Assembly: GCA_910586215.1 (NCBI GenBank)
Contig: CAJUGH010000001.1
Span: 248,001-312,000 of the forward strand
Direction of reading: 5' to 3'
DNA length: 64,000 nt
Source: an uncultured Acetatifactor sp.
Lineage (GTDB): Bacteria > Bacillota > Clostridia > Lachnospirales > Lachnospiraceae
The notes below the pieces were generated by a model, which saw only the letters and a program-made list of their open reading frames with translations, was not told where the DNA came from and did not search any database. This document shows, piece by piece, positions 9,039 to 16,686 of the stretch; the stretch's first letter is position 1; every line of letters starts with the position of its first letter. The position numbers and the translations under genes are program-made.

Positions 9039-9938
9039 ATGAGTAAATACAGGGAACAGATCAAGGATAAAAAGCGGATTGTGGTGAAGATAGGCTCTTC
9101 CTCCCTGACCCACAGTAATACAGGGGATATGGATTACATCCGCATGGAAAAGCTGGTGAGGGAACTGAGTGACATCCACAACCAGGGAAAGGATGTAATC
9201 CTGGTGACCTCAGGGGCCATAGCGGCGGGAAGAAAGGCTCTTCAGGGAAGCTGCCGGAGGGAAGGCAGCCTACAGGGGGAAGTCCCTGGCAGATCCGGCC
9301 AGGCAGAGGCCATGGCGGTGAAACAGGCCTGCTCTGCGGTGGGCCAGGCCAGGCTGATGATGACCTACCAGAGACTTTTTGCAGAATATAACCAGGTGGC
9401 AGCCCAGATTCTGATGACCAAGAATACCATTGTGGATAACCTGAACCGCTACAATGCCCACAATACTTTCACAGAACTATTGCGGCTGGGAGCCATTCCC
9501 ATTGTCAATGAGAATGACACAGTGGCCACCTATGAGATCGAGATCGGGGACAATGACACTCTCTCTGCCATCGTGGCGGCCCTGGTGGAGGCAGATCTGC
9601 TGATCCTGCTGTCGGACATTGACGGGCTGTATACGGATGATCCCAGGAAGAATCCTGATGCCCAGTTTATTGAGCAGGTGGATGACTTGACAGAGGAACT
9701 GATGGACATGGGCAAGGGCAGTACCGGCAGCAGCGTGGGGACAGGGGGCATGAACACGAAACTGGTTGCCGCCAGGATTGCCACCAGGTCTAATGTGGAC
9801 ATGGTCATTGCCAACAGCAAGGATATCGGTGTGCTGCACCGGATCCTGGAAGGGGAAAATACAGGGACGCTTTTTGTGGCCCACGCAGATGACGGGTTTG
9901 ACCTGCCAGGATTCGTAGAGAATCTGCACAGAGGATGA
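9039..9938 (+). CDS. proB: Glutamate 5-kinase
   Basis: First step of proline synthesis: ATP-dependent phosphorylation of L-glutamate. The amino-acid kinase fold is complete: RIVVKIGSSSLTH near the N-terminus, LVTSGAIAAGRKAL, PIVNENDTVA, LILLSDIDGLYTDDP and GTGGMNTKLVAARIA. At 299 aa it lacks the C-terminal PUA domain of the E. coli enzyme, a common short form in Firmicutes. A ~15-residue insert follows AAGRKALQG. The ATG at 9039 (MSKYREQ) has a GGGAAAAGGA site 8 nt upstream and fits the family better than the in-frame ATG at 9003. The matching proA is three genes downstream. Confidence 0.93.
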   Translation: MSKYREQIKDKKRIVVKIGSSSLTHSNTGDMDYIRMEKLVRELSDIHNQGKDVILVTSGAIAAGRKALQGSCRREGSLQGEVPGRSGQAEAMAVKQACSAVGQARLMMTYQRLFAEYNQVAAQILMTKNTIVDNLNRYNAHNTFTELLRLGAIPIVNENDTVATYEIEIGDNDTLSAIVAALVEADLLILLSDIDGLYTDDPRKNPDAQFIEQVDDLTEELMDMGKGSTGSSVGTGGMNTKLVAARIATRSNVDMVIANSKDIGVLHRILEGENTGTLFVAHADDGFDLPGFVENLHRG

Positions 9939-9944
9939 AAAATC

Positions 9945-9971
9945 GTTACGATTCACTTTGTTCACAGCAAC
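9945..9971 (-). repeat. Class A dispersed palindromic repeat, reverse orientation
   Basis: 27 nt whose reverse complement reads GTTGCTGTGAAC...GTGAATCGTAAC, matching the copies at 7087, 20416 and 46510. It sits just after the proB stop codon. Confidence 0.6.
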
Positions 9972-10048
9972 AGGAAACTATAAAAGCAGGCACAGGGAAT
10001 GGGTACGCTGCTGACAGGAAGCCGAAAAGGCCACAGGGAGGGCTGCAT

Positions 10049-10606
10049 ATGGAGATACACCACAAAAGTCTGGCACGCAAGGAGTGGCCCAGGATCCTAA
10101 ATAGGGACTCCGTCCATGGATTCTTTGAGGAATCCGGCTTGAAGGGGGAAATGCAGCTGATCCATGTGCATGCGGTGACGAAACCCTTGACCAAAAGCTA
10201 TGAAGGAAATGGGGGCAGTTCCTGTGTCACGATCCTGGACGCAGGATATTACTGGTTACAGATAGCGCCTGAGAATGCCTACTGGTGGCTGACAGTGATG
10301 TATGACAGTCAGCTGCAACTGGTGGAGTATTATTTCGACCTCACGGCGGGAAATGAACTTTGCGGCAGCGGGGAGAGCGGATTTGCAGATATGTTCCTGG
10401 ATGTGGTCCTGGTACCTGGAGGACAGGTTTATCTGCTGGATGAGGATGAACTGGAGGAAGCATATAGGGAGGGGACAGTGGATGAGGTGTCCTATCAATT
10501 GACCAGGCAAAATGCCCAGGAACTGATGGCCGGACTGGAGGGCAGGGAAGAACAACTGGAACGTTTCTGCTGGCAGTGTCTGGGACAGATGCTGGAGGGA
10601 CGCTGA
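10049..10606 (+). CDS. DUF402 family protein (possible nucleotide phosphatase)
   Basis: 185-aa cytoplasmic protein. The second half carries the DUF402 pattern: YYWLQIAPENAYWWLTVMYD, then EYYFDLT, then FADMFLDVVLVPGGQVYLLDEDELEEA, whose acidic residues bind metal in characterised relatives. Those relatives (Ntdp type) hydrolyse nucleoside tri- and diphosphates; whether this one does is unknown. The start at 10049 has an AGGGAGGG site 7 nt upstream; the in-frame ATG at 9935 overlaps the end of proB and runs through a repeat element, so it is less likely. Confidence 0.8.
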   Translation: MEIHHKSLARKEWPRILNRDSVHGFFEESGLKGEMQLIHVHAVTKPLTKSYEGNGGSSCVTILDAGYYWLQIAPENAYWWLTVMYDSQLQLVEYYFDLTAGNELCGSGESGFADMFLDVVLVPGGQVYLLDEDELEEAYREGTVDEVSYQLTRQNAQELMAGLEGREEQLERFCWQCLGQMLEGR

Positions 10607-10623
10607 AGAAAAGAGGAGACCGT

Positions 10624-10857
10624 ATGAACATGGAAGAGCGGATTGCCCGCATCAATGCATTATATCACAAGTCCCAGAAGGAGGGGCTGACAGCACAGGA
10701 GAAGGAAGAGCAGGCCAGGCTGCGAAAAGAGTACGTGGCCAGCATCCGTGGGAACCTTAAGAGCCAATTGGATCAGATTACCATTGAGAACCCGGATGGC
10801 ACGCTTGTGAACCTGGGGGAGAAATTCGGGAAGTGTAGAAGTAAGGACCAGGGATAG
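10624..10857 (+). CDS. DUF896 (YnzC-like) small protein
   Basis: 77-aa helical protein: MNMEERIARINALYHKSQ, then a GLTAQEKEEQARLRKEYV turn, then VNLGEKFG at the end, the diagnostic order of the DUF896/YnzC family. Function is unknown; B. subtilis relatives were linked to the SOS-controlled yneA operon. An AGAGGAGA site precedes the ATG. It is 17 nt from the DUF402 gene. Confidence 0.85.
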   Translation: MNMEERIARINALYHKSQKEGLTAQEKEEQARLRKEYVASIRGNLKSQLDQITIENPDGTLVNLGEKFGKCRSKDQG

Positions 10858-10871
10858 CAGGGAAACCAGCG

Positions 10872-10904
10872 GCTGCTTTGAACGGCATGGCCGTGAAATG
10901 CAAC
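10872..10904 (+). repeat. Class B dispersed palindromic repeat
   Basis: 33 nt: GCTGCTTTGAACGGC, ATG, GCCGTGAAATGCAAC. The inner ACGGC/GCCGT stem is perfect. It covers the first possible ATG (10898) of the cyclo-ligase reading frame, which argues for a later start. Confidence 0.65.
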
Positions 10905-10918
10905 AGAATGAAGGCCGG

Positions 10919-11536
10919 ATGAGGGCGAAGGAAAGGGACGCAGACAGGACAGGAAACATGACAGGGACAAAACAGGAGATTCGCAGGCAGGTCTTGAGAC
11001 TGCGGGATGCTTTAAGCCAGGAAGAGAGGAAGAGAGGGGCTGTCCTTCTGACGGAACGCATCCTGGGGCACCAGTGGTTCTATGGGTCAGACAGGCTGCT
11101 TGCCTTTGCAAGCCATGGAAGTGAAATAGATACCAGTGCCATTATCCAGGAAGCTTTGCGCCTGGGCAAGCAGGTATATCTGCCAAAGGTATGCGGGAAG
11201 TGTGGGGAACCGGAAGGGGGTATGGAATTTTACCAGATCCATTCCCTGGGGGAACTGCAGGAGGGATACCGGGGCATCAAGGAACCGGAGGGCGTTACGG
11301 CGCGTTATTGTTACAGCCCTGAGACAGCCGGCAGAAGTCTTCTGCTTATGCCAGGGGTGGCATTTGACAGATGCGGGAACAGGGTTGGCTATGGAAAAGG
11401 GTTCTATGACAGGTATCTGGAGGGAAAGGAAGCCTTGCGGATGCGTTCTGTGGCAGTGGGTTTCTGCTGCCAGATGGTGGAGGAGATCCCGGCCCAGGGG
11501 ACGGATATCCGGCCTTGCCAGGTGATCTGTGTGTGA
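10919..11536 (+). CDS. 5-formyltetrahydrofolate cyclo-ligase
   Basis: Converts 5-formyl-THF to 5,10-methenyl-THF using ATP. The family signature PGVAFDRCGNRVGYGKGFYD is near the C-terminus, and the N-terminal KQEIRRQVLRLRDAL is the usual opening helix. The length (~205 aa) is normal. The start is uncertain: ATG at 10919 has a GAAGG nearby, ATG at 10958 (MTGTKQEIRR) fits the family N-terminus best, and ATG at 10898 lies in a repeat element. It is embedded between proB and proA. Confidence 0.88.
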   Translation: MRAKERDADRTGNMTGTKQEIRRQVLRLRDALSQEERKRGAVLLTERILGHQWFYGSDRLLAFASHGSEIDTSAIIQEALRLGKQVYLPKVCGKCGEPEGGMEFYQIHSLGELQEGYRGIKEPEGVTARYCYSPETAGRSLLLMPGVAFDRCGNRVGYGKGFYDRYLEGKEALRMRSVAVGFCCQMVEEIPAQGTDIRPCQVICV

Positions 11537-11561
11537 GGACAGCAGGGCTGGGGTCTTTGGC

Positions 11562-11646
11562 CATTTCCTGGAAAAGGCATTTTCCTGGAAGGGTATTTTT
11601 AGTGGAAAGGAGCATCCTTGAAAAGGAGCGTTTTCCGGAAAGGGAC
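11562..11646. repeat. Degenerate tandem short palindromes between the cyclo-ligase gene and proA
   Basis: About five imperfect units of 16-19 nt built on TTTCCTGGAAAAGG, several of them self-complementary around TTCC..GGAA. They occupy most of the 133-bp gap and end just before the proA ribosome binding site. Confidence 0.5.
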
Positions 11647-11669
11647 ATGAGGGAGAAAAGGAGAGTGGG

Positions 11670-12929
11670 ATGGAGACAGGAAACAGGAGACTGACACAGA
11701 TGGGGGAGCAGGCCGTGGCGGTGAAAGGGCTGCTCCAGCGTCTTTCCAGCCAGGAGAAACAAAAAGCCCTGCAGCATGCAGCGGGAAAGCTTACAGAGCA
11801 AGCAGGGGAGATCCTTGGTGCCAATGCCCAGGACATGGATAAGGCCAGGGCAGCAGGCATGAAGGAAGGACTTCTGGACCGGCTGCTGCTTACCAGGGAG
11901 CGGATTGAAGCCATGGCCCGGGGCCTGTGCCAGGTGGCCATGCTGCCAGACTGTATCGGGGAGATCATGGAAGAGTGGGAACGTCCCAATGGGCTGAGGA
12001 TCAGGAAGGTCCGGGTTCCCCTGGGGGTGGTGGGGATCATCTACGAGGCCAGGCCCAATGTGACGGCAGATGCCTTTGGTCTGTGTTTCCAGGCAGGCAA
12101 TGCCGTGATCTTAAAAGGAGGCAGCGATGCCATCTGTTCCAACAGGGCCATTGTGAAAGTGCTTAGGGAGGCCATGGAGGAATGCGGGATTCCTGGTGAT
12201 GTGCTGCAGCTGATCATGGACACGGACCGGGCTGTCACGGTAGAGTTCATGAGGCTGAAAGATTATGTGGATGTACTGATCCCCAGGGGCAGTGCAGGAC
12301 TGATCAAAAGCGTGGTGGAGAACAGTACCATCCCTGTCATTGAGACAGGCGTGGGAAACTGCCATGTGTATGTGGACAAGGAGGCCGACCTGGACATGGC
12401 AATGCAGATTGTGTATAATGCCAAGACCCAGAGAACCGGTGTCTGCAACGCCTGTGAGTCCCTGGTGGTGCATGAAGCCGTAAGGGAGGCCTTCCTGCCA
12501 ATGCTTAGGAAGGCCCTGGCTCCAAAACAAGTGGAACTGCGGGGGGATGAGAGAGTCTGTAGTGTGCTGGCTGACTGTGTTCCTGCCACAGAGGAAGATT
12601 ACGGGAGGGAGTACCTGGATACCATCCTGTCCCTGAAGACGGTGGACTCCCTGGAGGAGGCCATCCGCCATATCAATCACTATAATACTGGCCATTCAGA
12701 GTGTATTGTAACCCGGGATTCCAAGGCGGCGGAGCAGTTCCTGGATCAGGTGGATGCAGTCTGTGTGTACTGGAACGCCTCTACCCGGTTTACAGATGGA
12801 TATGAGTTCGGATTCGGGGCAGAGATCGGCATCAGTACCCAGAAGCTCCATGCCAGGGGACCTATGGGACTGAAGGAACTGACCACCTATAAATATGCCA
12901 TTTATGGGAGCGGACAGGTCCGGGAATAG
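11670..12929 (+). CDS. proA: Glutamate-5-semialdehyde dehydrogenase (gamma-glutamyl phosphate reductase)
   Basis: Second step of proline synthesis: NADPH reduction of gamma-glutamyl phosphate. The length is standard (419 aa), with the ALDH-type fold, a KGGSDAICSN segment, IPVIETGVGNCHVYVD, and the catalytic cysteine in TGVCNACESLVVH (C259). An AAAGGAGA site lies about 6 nt before the ATG. The ProB product is the substrate; ProC is not in the window. Confidence 0.96.
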   Translation: METGNRRLTQMGEQAVAVKGLLQRLSSQEKQKALQHAAGKLTEQAGEILGANAQDMDKARAAGMKEGLLDRLLLTRERIEAMARGLCQVAMLPDCIGEIMEEWERPNGLRIRKVRVPLGVVGIIYEARPNVTADAFGLCFQAGNAVILKGGSDAICSNRAIVKVLREAMEECGIPGDVLQLIMDTDRAVTVEFMRLKDYVDVLIPRGSAGLIKSVVENSTIPVIETGVGNCHVYVDKEADLDMAMQIVYNAKTQRTGVCNACESLVVHEAVREAFLPMLRKALAPKQVELRGDERVCSVLADCVPATEEDYGREYLDTILSLKTVDSLEEAIRHINHYNTGHSECIVTRDSKAAEQFLDQVDAVCVYWNASTRFTDGYEFGFGAEIGISTQKLHARGPMGLKELTTYKYAIYGSGQVRE

Positions 12930-13061
12930 TGCGTATAAGGCCTGCAAGGATGTTCTTTTCAATTCCTGCAAGGATTGTATATGCCATGGAAGACAGCACG
13001 GACGCTGAGGCAGCATGTCTGGAAGTGTGGGACAGGTATTACAAAGCATGAGGTGAATCAT

Positions 13062-13292
13062 ATGACATTATACGAAGCGCAAAAAGGAAACAGCTACCGT
13101 ATTGAAGGACTGTCCGTGGAGCCGGATATCACCAGGAGACTCCAGGCCCTTGGCCTGAATGACGGGACAGTGGTCAATGTGCTGAACCGGAAAAAGCACG
13201 GGGCATTGATTATCCAGGTGCGAGGTACACGCCTGGCCCTGGGAAAGCATATTTCGTCCCACATAAGTGTGAAGGGAATGAAGATTTTCTAA
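13062..13292 (+). CDS. feoA: FeoA-like ferrous iron transport protein
   Basis: 76-aa SH3-fold protein: GNSYRIEGLSVEPDITRRLQALGLNDGTVVNVL, then ALIIQVRGTRLALGK, the typical FeoA order. It is thought to regulate or stabilise FeoB, which follows. The start has a GAGGTG site 6 nt upstream; the longer frame beginning at 12975 is not supported. The 130-bp gap after proA holds a short direct repeat (CCTGCAAGGAT at 12941 and 12965) and no clear promoter. Confidence 0.9.
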   Translation: MTLYEAQKGNSYRIEGLSVEPDITRRLQALGLNDGTVVNVLNRKKHGALIIQVRGTRLALGKHISSHISVKGMKIF

Positions 13293-13356
13293 GGCCAGAA
13301 AGTACCTGGCCCAAGAAAATCTAAGTCATTCCCAAGGAATGGCAACGCCATTCCTT
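13282..13356 (+). promoter_or_regulatory. Two strong hairpins between feoA and feoB
   Basis: The first (13282-13322) pairs AGATTTTCT with AGAAAATCT and, inside, GGCCAG with CTGGCC; it takes in the feoA stop codon. The second (13334-13356) is a perfect 10-bp stem, AAGGAATGGC with GCCATTCCTT, and a 3-nt loop. Neither has a proper T run, so partial termination or mRNA processing between feoA and feoB is more likely than full termination. A third small stem, GTCAGC/GCTGAC, spans 13376-13390. Confidence 0.6.
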
Positions 13357-13483
13357 GCTTTCATCCATTGTTTGTGTCAGCTGCGCTGACATGACAGGAA
13401 GTGTGCTGGGATTTTCTAAGCAGTCAGGAGGGGCAGATCCCACAAGGGGGTATTCCCGCCGGAACGGACGTAGGAGTAAGGCT

Positions 13484-15628
13484 ATGAGAAACAGCAGCAA
13501 GACAAATGGAAGTAAGGCAGGCAATAGCAAGGTAAGCGACAGCAAGACAAATGAAAGTAAGGCAGGCAACAATATGGCAAGCAAAAGTAAGACAAATGGT
13601 AGTAAGGCAGGCATGGATCCAAAGGACAGGAAGCATATCAACATAGCATGTGTGGGAAACCCTAACTGTGGGAAGACCACCTTGTTTAATGCGCTGACAG
13701 GTTCTAAGCTGAAGGTGGCCAACTGGCCCGGGGTGACAGTGGAGCGCTTTGAAGGGCATACCAGCTATGAAGATACGGACATCACCATCGTGGATACCCC
13801 CGGTATCTATTCCCTGACCTGTTATACCATAGAAGAGAAAGTCACCAGACAGTGTGTCATGGATGATGACATTGATGTGATTGTCAATGTGGTGGATGCT
13901 TCTTCCCTGGAGCGGAATCTCTATCTGACCCTGCAGCTTCTGGAGTTGGGGAAGCCCATTGTGCTGGCACTGAACATGATGGATATCATCAAGGAACGGG
14001 GAATGGAGATCGACATGCACAGGCTGCCGGAGATGCTGGGGAATATTCCGGTGGTACCCGTGTCTGCGGCCAGGCGTACCGGCCTGGACATCCTGCTCCA
14101 TGCGGTGATCCACCATTATGAGGAGGGCATGGAGGAGTACATGCTGGACTATCCAGAGGAGATCGAAGGGAAGATCCGGAAGCTGACAGCCATGATGCAG
14201 ACCGACTATCCCTCCCATTCCTCCGCACGGTGGCATGCCATCAAGCTGCTGGAGGAGGATGAGGAGGTAAGACAGGAACACCCCCTTGAAACAGGATCCG
14301 TGGCAGACCGGAATTATGAGAAAGAGATTATCCAGTGCAAATATGCCTACATAGAGAAAATCATGGAGGAAGTATTGTTCCACAAATCGAAAAAGGCGGC
14401 GGCCACAGACCGGATCGACAGGCTCCTGACCCATTCGGTGCTGGGAATCCCGGTGTTCCTGCTGATTATGTGCCTGGTATTCTTCCTGACATTTACAGTG
14501 GGGGACGCCTTGAAGGGAGTCTTTGAGGCAGGGCTTGCGGTGTTCTCAGAGGGGGTGGCCGGAGCATTGGCCGGACTGGGGGTAACGGCCTGGCTCCAGT
14601 CCTTGATTGTAGACGGGATCATTGCAGGGGTTGGCGGGATCCTGACGTTCATTCCCAATATTTTTATCCTGTTTCTGGCCCTGGCAGTGCTGGAGGACAG
14701 CGGGTATATGGCCCGCGTGGCCTATGTGATGGATTCCTGTATGGGACGGGTGGGACTCTCCGGCAAGGCATTCCTGCCCATGATACTGGGCTTTGGCTGT
14801 ACGGTTCCTGCCATTATGGCCACAAGGGCATTGGAGACGGAGCACGACAGGCGCAGGACCATGCTGGTGACCCCTTTTATGTCCTGCTCGGCCAGGCTGC
14901 CGGTCTATGTGCTGTTGTCAGAGATGTTTTTCCCGAAATGTCCTGCCCTGGTGGCGTTCTCCATGTATGTGGTGGGGATGGGAATTGCCATTGTGGCTGC
15001 CCTGGTATGCAACCGCCTGGAACATGGCAAGGCCAACGGCTCCCTCCTGATCGAACTGCCAGAATACAAGAGGCCCAATGCCAGGACCATCCGGATCTAT
15101 GTGTGGAATAAGCTGAAGGATTACCTGTCCAAGGCGGGTACCACCATCTTTGTGGCCTCCATTGTCATATGGTTTCTGTTGAACTTCGGAACAGGGGGCC
15201 TGGTAGAGAACCCTGGGGACAGCTTCGGGGCCATGATCGGCCATCTGCTGGTGCCGTTACTGAAGCCTGCGGGGCTTGGCATGTGGCAGATCGGAGTGGC
15301 ACTGCTGTCTGGCATTTCAGCAAAGGAGGTGGTAGTGTCCAGCTTCGCAGTATTATTTGGGGTGTCAAATGCCAACTCTGCGGCAGGGATGGCCACCATC
15401 GTGGCGAACATCCAGGTCCAGAATCCAGGGTTTGGACCTTTAAATGCTTACTGCCTGATGCTGTTTGTCCTGTTGTATGTGCCCTGTGTGGCCACAGTGG
15501 CCACGGTGAAGAAAGAGAGCCATTCCTGGGCATTTACCGGGAAGATGCTGGCTTTCCAGCTGGCATTGGCCTGGGCAGTATCCACGTTGGTGTTCCAGGT
15601 GGGGAGGCTGTGTATCCCCCTTCTTTAA
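13484..15628 (+). CDS. feoB: Ferrous iron transporter FeoB
   Basis: Inner-membrane Fe(II) permease with an N-terminal GTPase (714 aa). G motifs: GNPNCGKTT (G1), DTPGIYSL (G3), NMMD (G4). The C-terminal membrane domain has about eight segments with the Gate signatures LGFGCTVPAIMATRALE and PFMSCSARLPVYVLL. The ATG at 13484 follows TAGGAG by 8 nt; the frame is open back to a TTG at 13355 without support. Residues 5-44, ahead of the GTPase, are an odd Ser/Lys/Asn/Ala-rich tandem repeat of 15 residues. Confidence 0.95.
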   Translation: MRNSSKTNGSKAGNSKVSDSKTNESKAGNNMASKSKTNGSKAGMDPKDRKHINIACVGNPNCGKTTLFNALTGSKLKVANWPGVTVERFEGHTSYEDTDITIVDTPGIYSLTCYTIEEKVTRQCVMDDDIDVIVNVVDASSLERNLYLTLQLLELGKPIVLALNMMDIIKERGMEIDMHRLPEMLGNIPVVPVSAARRTGLDILLHAVIHHYEEGMEEYMLDYPEEIEGKIRKLTAMMQTDYPSHSSARWHAIKLLEEDEEVRQEHPLETGSVADRNYEKEIIQCKYAYIEKIMEEVLFHKSKKAAATDRIDRLLTHSVLGIPVFLLIMCLVFFLTFTVGDALKGVFEAGLAVFSEGVAGALAGLGVTAWLQSLIVDGIIAGVGGILTFIPNIFILFLALAVLEDSGYMARVAYVMDSCMGRVGLSGKAFLPMILGFGCTVPAIMATRALETEHDRRRTMLVTPFMSCSARLPVYVLLSEMFFPKCPALVAFSMYVVGMGIAIVAALVCNRLEHGKANGSLLIELPEYKRPNARTIRIYVWNKLKDYLSKAGTTIFVASIVIWFLLNFGTGGLVENPGDSFGAMIGHLLVPLLKPAGLGMWQIGVALLSGISAKEVVVSSFAVLFGVSNANSAAGMATIVANIQVQNPGFGPLNAYCLMLFVLLYVPCVATVATVKKESHSWAFTGKMLAFQLALAWAVSTLVFQVGRLCIPLL
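13496..13615 (+). repeat. 45-bp coding minisatellite at the feoB 5' end
   Basis: 2.7 copies of a 45-bp unit encoding SKTN-x-SKAG-x6 (starts at 13496, 13541, 13586). It adds a low-complexity linker to FeoB before the GTPase domain. Confidence 0.75.
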
Positions 15629-15648
15629 GTGTGCTAGGAGGTATAGGA

Positions 15649-16332
15649 ATGGAAAAAGTGTGTCATGTAGAAGTGCAAGAGTTACTCTATGAGAATCCCC
15701 TGTGTTGTGAGGAGGATATCCAGGATTTTATCCTGGAAGGGCAGGCGAAGATCAGCTTCCCGGAGGGCAGGATGCGCCTGGAAAATGCCCTGGATGCAGA
15801 AAAAGGGCAGAAGGCCAACTATGTGCTGTGGTGCCCGGAGGAATTCCCGTCTGATGTGCTGATTACCTGGGAGTTCATGCCCCTTAGGGAGCCGGGATTG
15901 TGCATCCTGTTTTTTGCCGCCGCCGGCAGGGGGGGAGAGGATCTCTTTTCCGGGAAACTGGCCCAGAGGACAGGGGAATATTCCCAGTACCATCATGGGG
16001 ACATCGATGCGTTCCATGTATCCTATTTCCGCAGGAAGGAGCCGGATGAACGTGCCTTTCATACCTGCAACTTAAGGAAGAGTTACGGGTTCCACCTGGT
16101 GGCCCAGGGAGGGGATCCCATACCGGATGCAGATGAGGTGAGGAAACCATACCGGGTTGCTGTTCTGAAGAAAGGGGACAGTGTGGTATTTTATATCAAT
16201 GAACTGGAGATCTTCCGCTTTGAGGATGACGGAGAGACATATGGACCGCACCTTGCTGGCGGCAGGATCGGATTCCGGCAGCTTGCGCCCCTTGTGGCAG
16301 AGTATGGGGCACTTAAGGTTTACAAGGTGTAA
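15649..16332 (+). CDS. DUF1961 (YesU-like) protein
   Basis: 227-aa cytoplasmic protein with a jelly-roll, concanavalin-like pattern: WEFMPLREPGLCILFFAAAGRGGEDLF, then YHHGDIDAFHVSYFRR, NLRKSYGFHLVAQGGDPIP and AGGRIGFRQLAP. This is the DUF1961 family, represented by B. subtilis YesU in the rhamnogalacturonan yes cluster; activity unknown. AGGAGG lies 7 nt before the ATG. It overlaps no other gene, although its frame is open far into feoB. It begins the second sugar locus and ends at a terminator, so it may be transcribed apart from the transporter genes. Confidence 0.82.
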   Translation: MEKVCHVEVQELLYENPLCCEEDIQDFILEGQAKISFPEGRMRLENALDAEKGQKANYVLWCPEEFPSDVLITWEFMPLREPGLCILFFAAAGRGGEDLFSGKLAQRTGEYSQYHHGDIDAFHVSYFRRKEPDERAFHTCNLRKSYGFHLVAQGGDPIPDADEVRKPYRVAVLKKGDSVVFYINELEIFRFEDDGETYGPHLAGGRIGFRQLAPLVAEYGALKVYKV

Positions 16333-16347
16333 GGTGGAAAGACTTTA

Positions 16348-16381
16348 ATCCGGCAATCGTAAATGGTTGCCGGATTTTTTT
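16348..16381 (+). terminator. Rho-independent terminator after the DUF1961 gene
   Basis: A perfect 9-bp stem, ATCCGGCAA with TTGCCGGAT (16348-16356, 16367-16375), is followed by seven T. Confidence 0.92.
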
Positions 16382-16556
16382 CGCGCGGATATCACATTTA
16401 CGCTGAAATGCTTGAAAAAATGTCATGTTCCATTTCTGGAAGGAAGACGAAATTTCACTATACAGAACAGAATCGCAAAATAGATTTTTCTGAAAATTCA
16501 AGCAAAATTGTACAAAATGCATAAATAAAAAATAGGCAAACAGGACATTGTGAACG

Positions 16557-16606
16557 AATTGTCAATGTTTTTTTCCTTGACAATTTGTGTAAAGAGGTGC
16601 TAAAAT
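16557..16606 (+). promoter_or_regulatory. Promoter with overlapping 9-bp inverted repeat, second sugar operon
   Basis: Consensus TTGACA (16577-16582), an 18-nt spacer and TAAAAT (16601-16606). A perfect inverted repeat, AATTGTCAA (16557-16565) and TTGACAATT (16577-16585), has its right arm on the -35 box, the layout of a repressor operator. The 354-bp gap from 16333 otherwise holds the terminator and A+T-rich sequence with no gene. The leader to the start at 16687 is about 75 nt. Confidence 0.7.
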
Positions 16607-16686
16607 GGACAAAGTTAAGTACGGTTTTGTGGGATGGCTATGATCACCGTTTAACCGTCAACAGAAAATGCAGAAAGGGGTTTCAC

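Noticed and set aside
15169..15648. 160-codon N-terminal extension of the DUF1961 gene overlapping feoB
   Set aside because: An AGGAGG site 7 nt before the ATG at 15649 fits the family N-terminus; the extension is out-of-frame feoB sequence.
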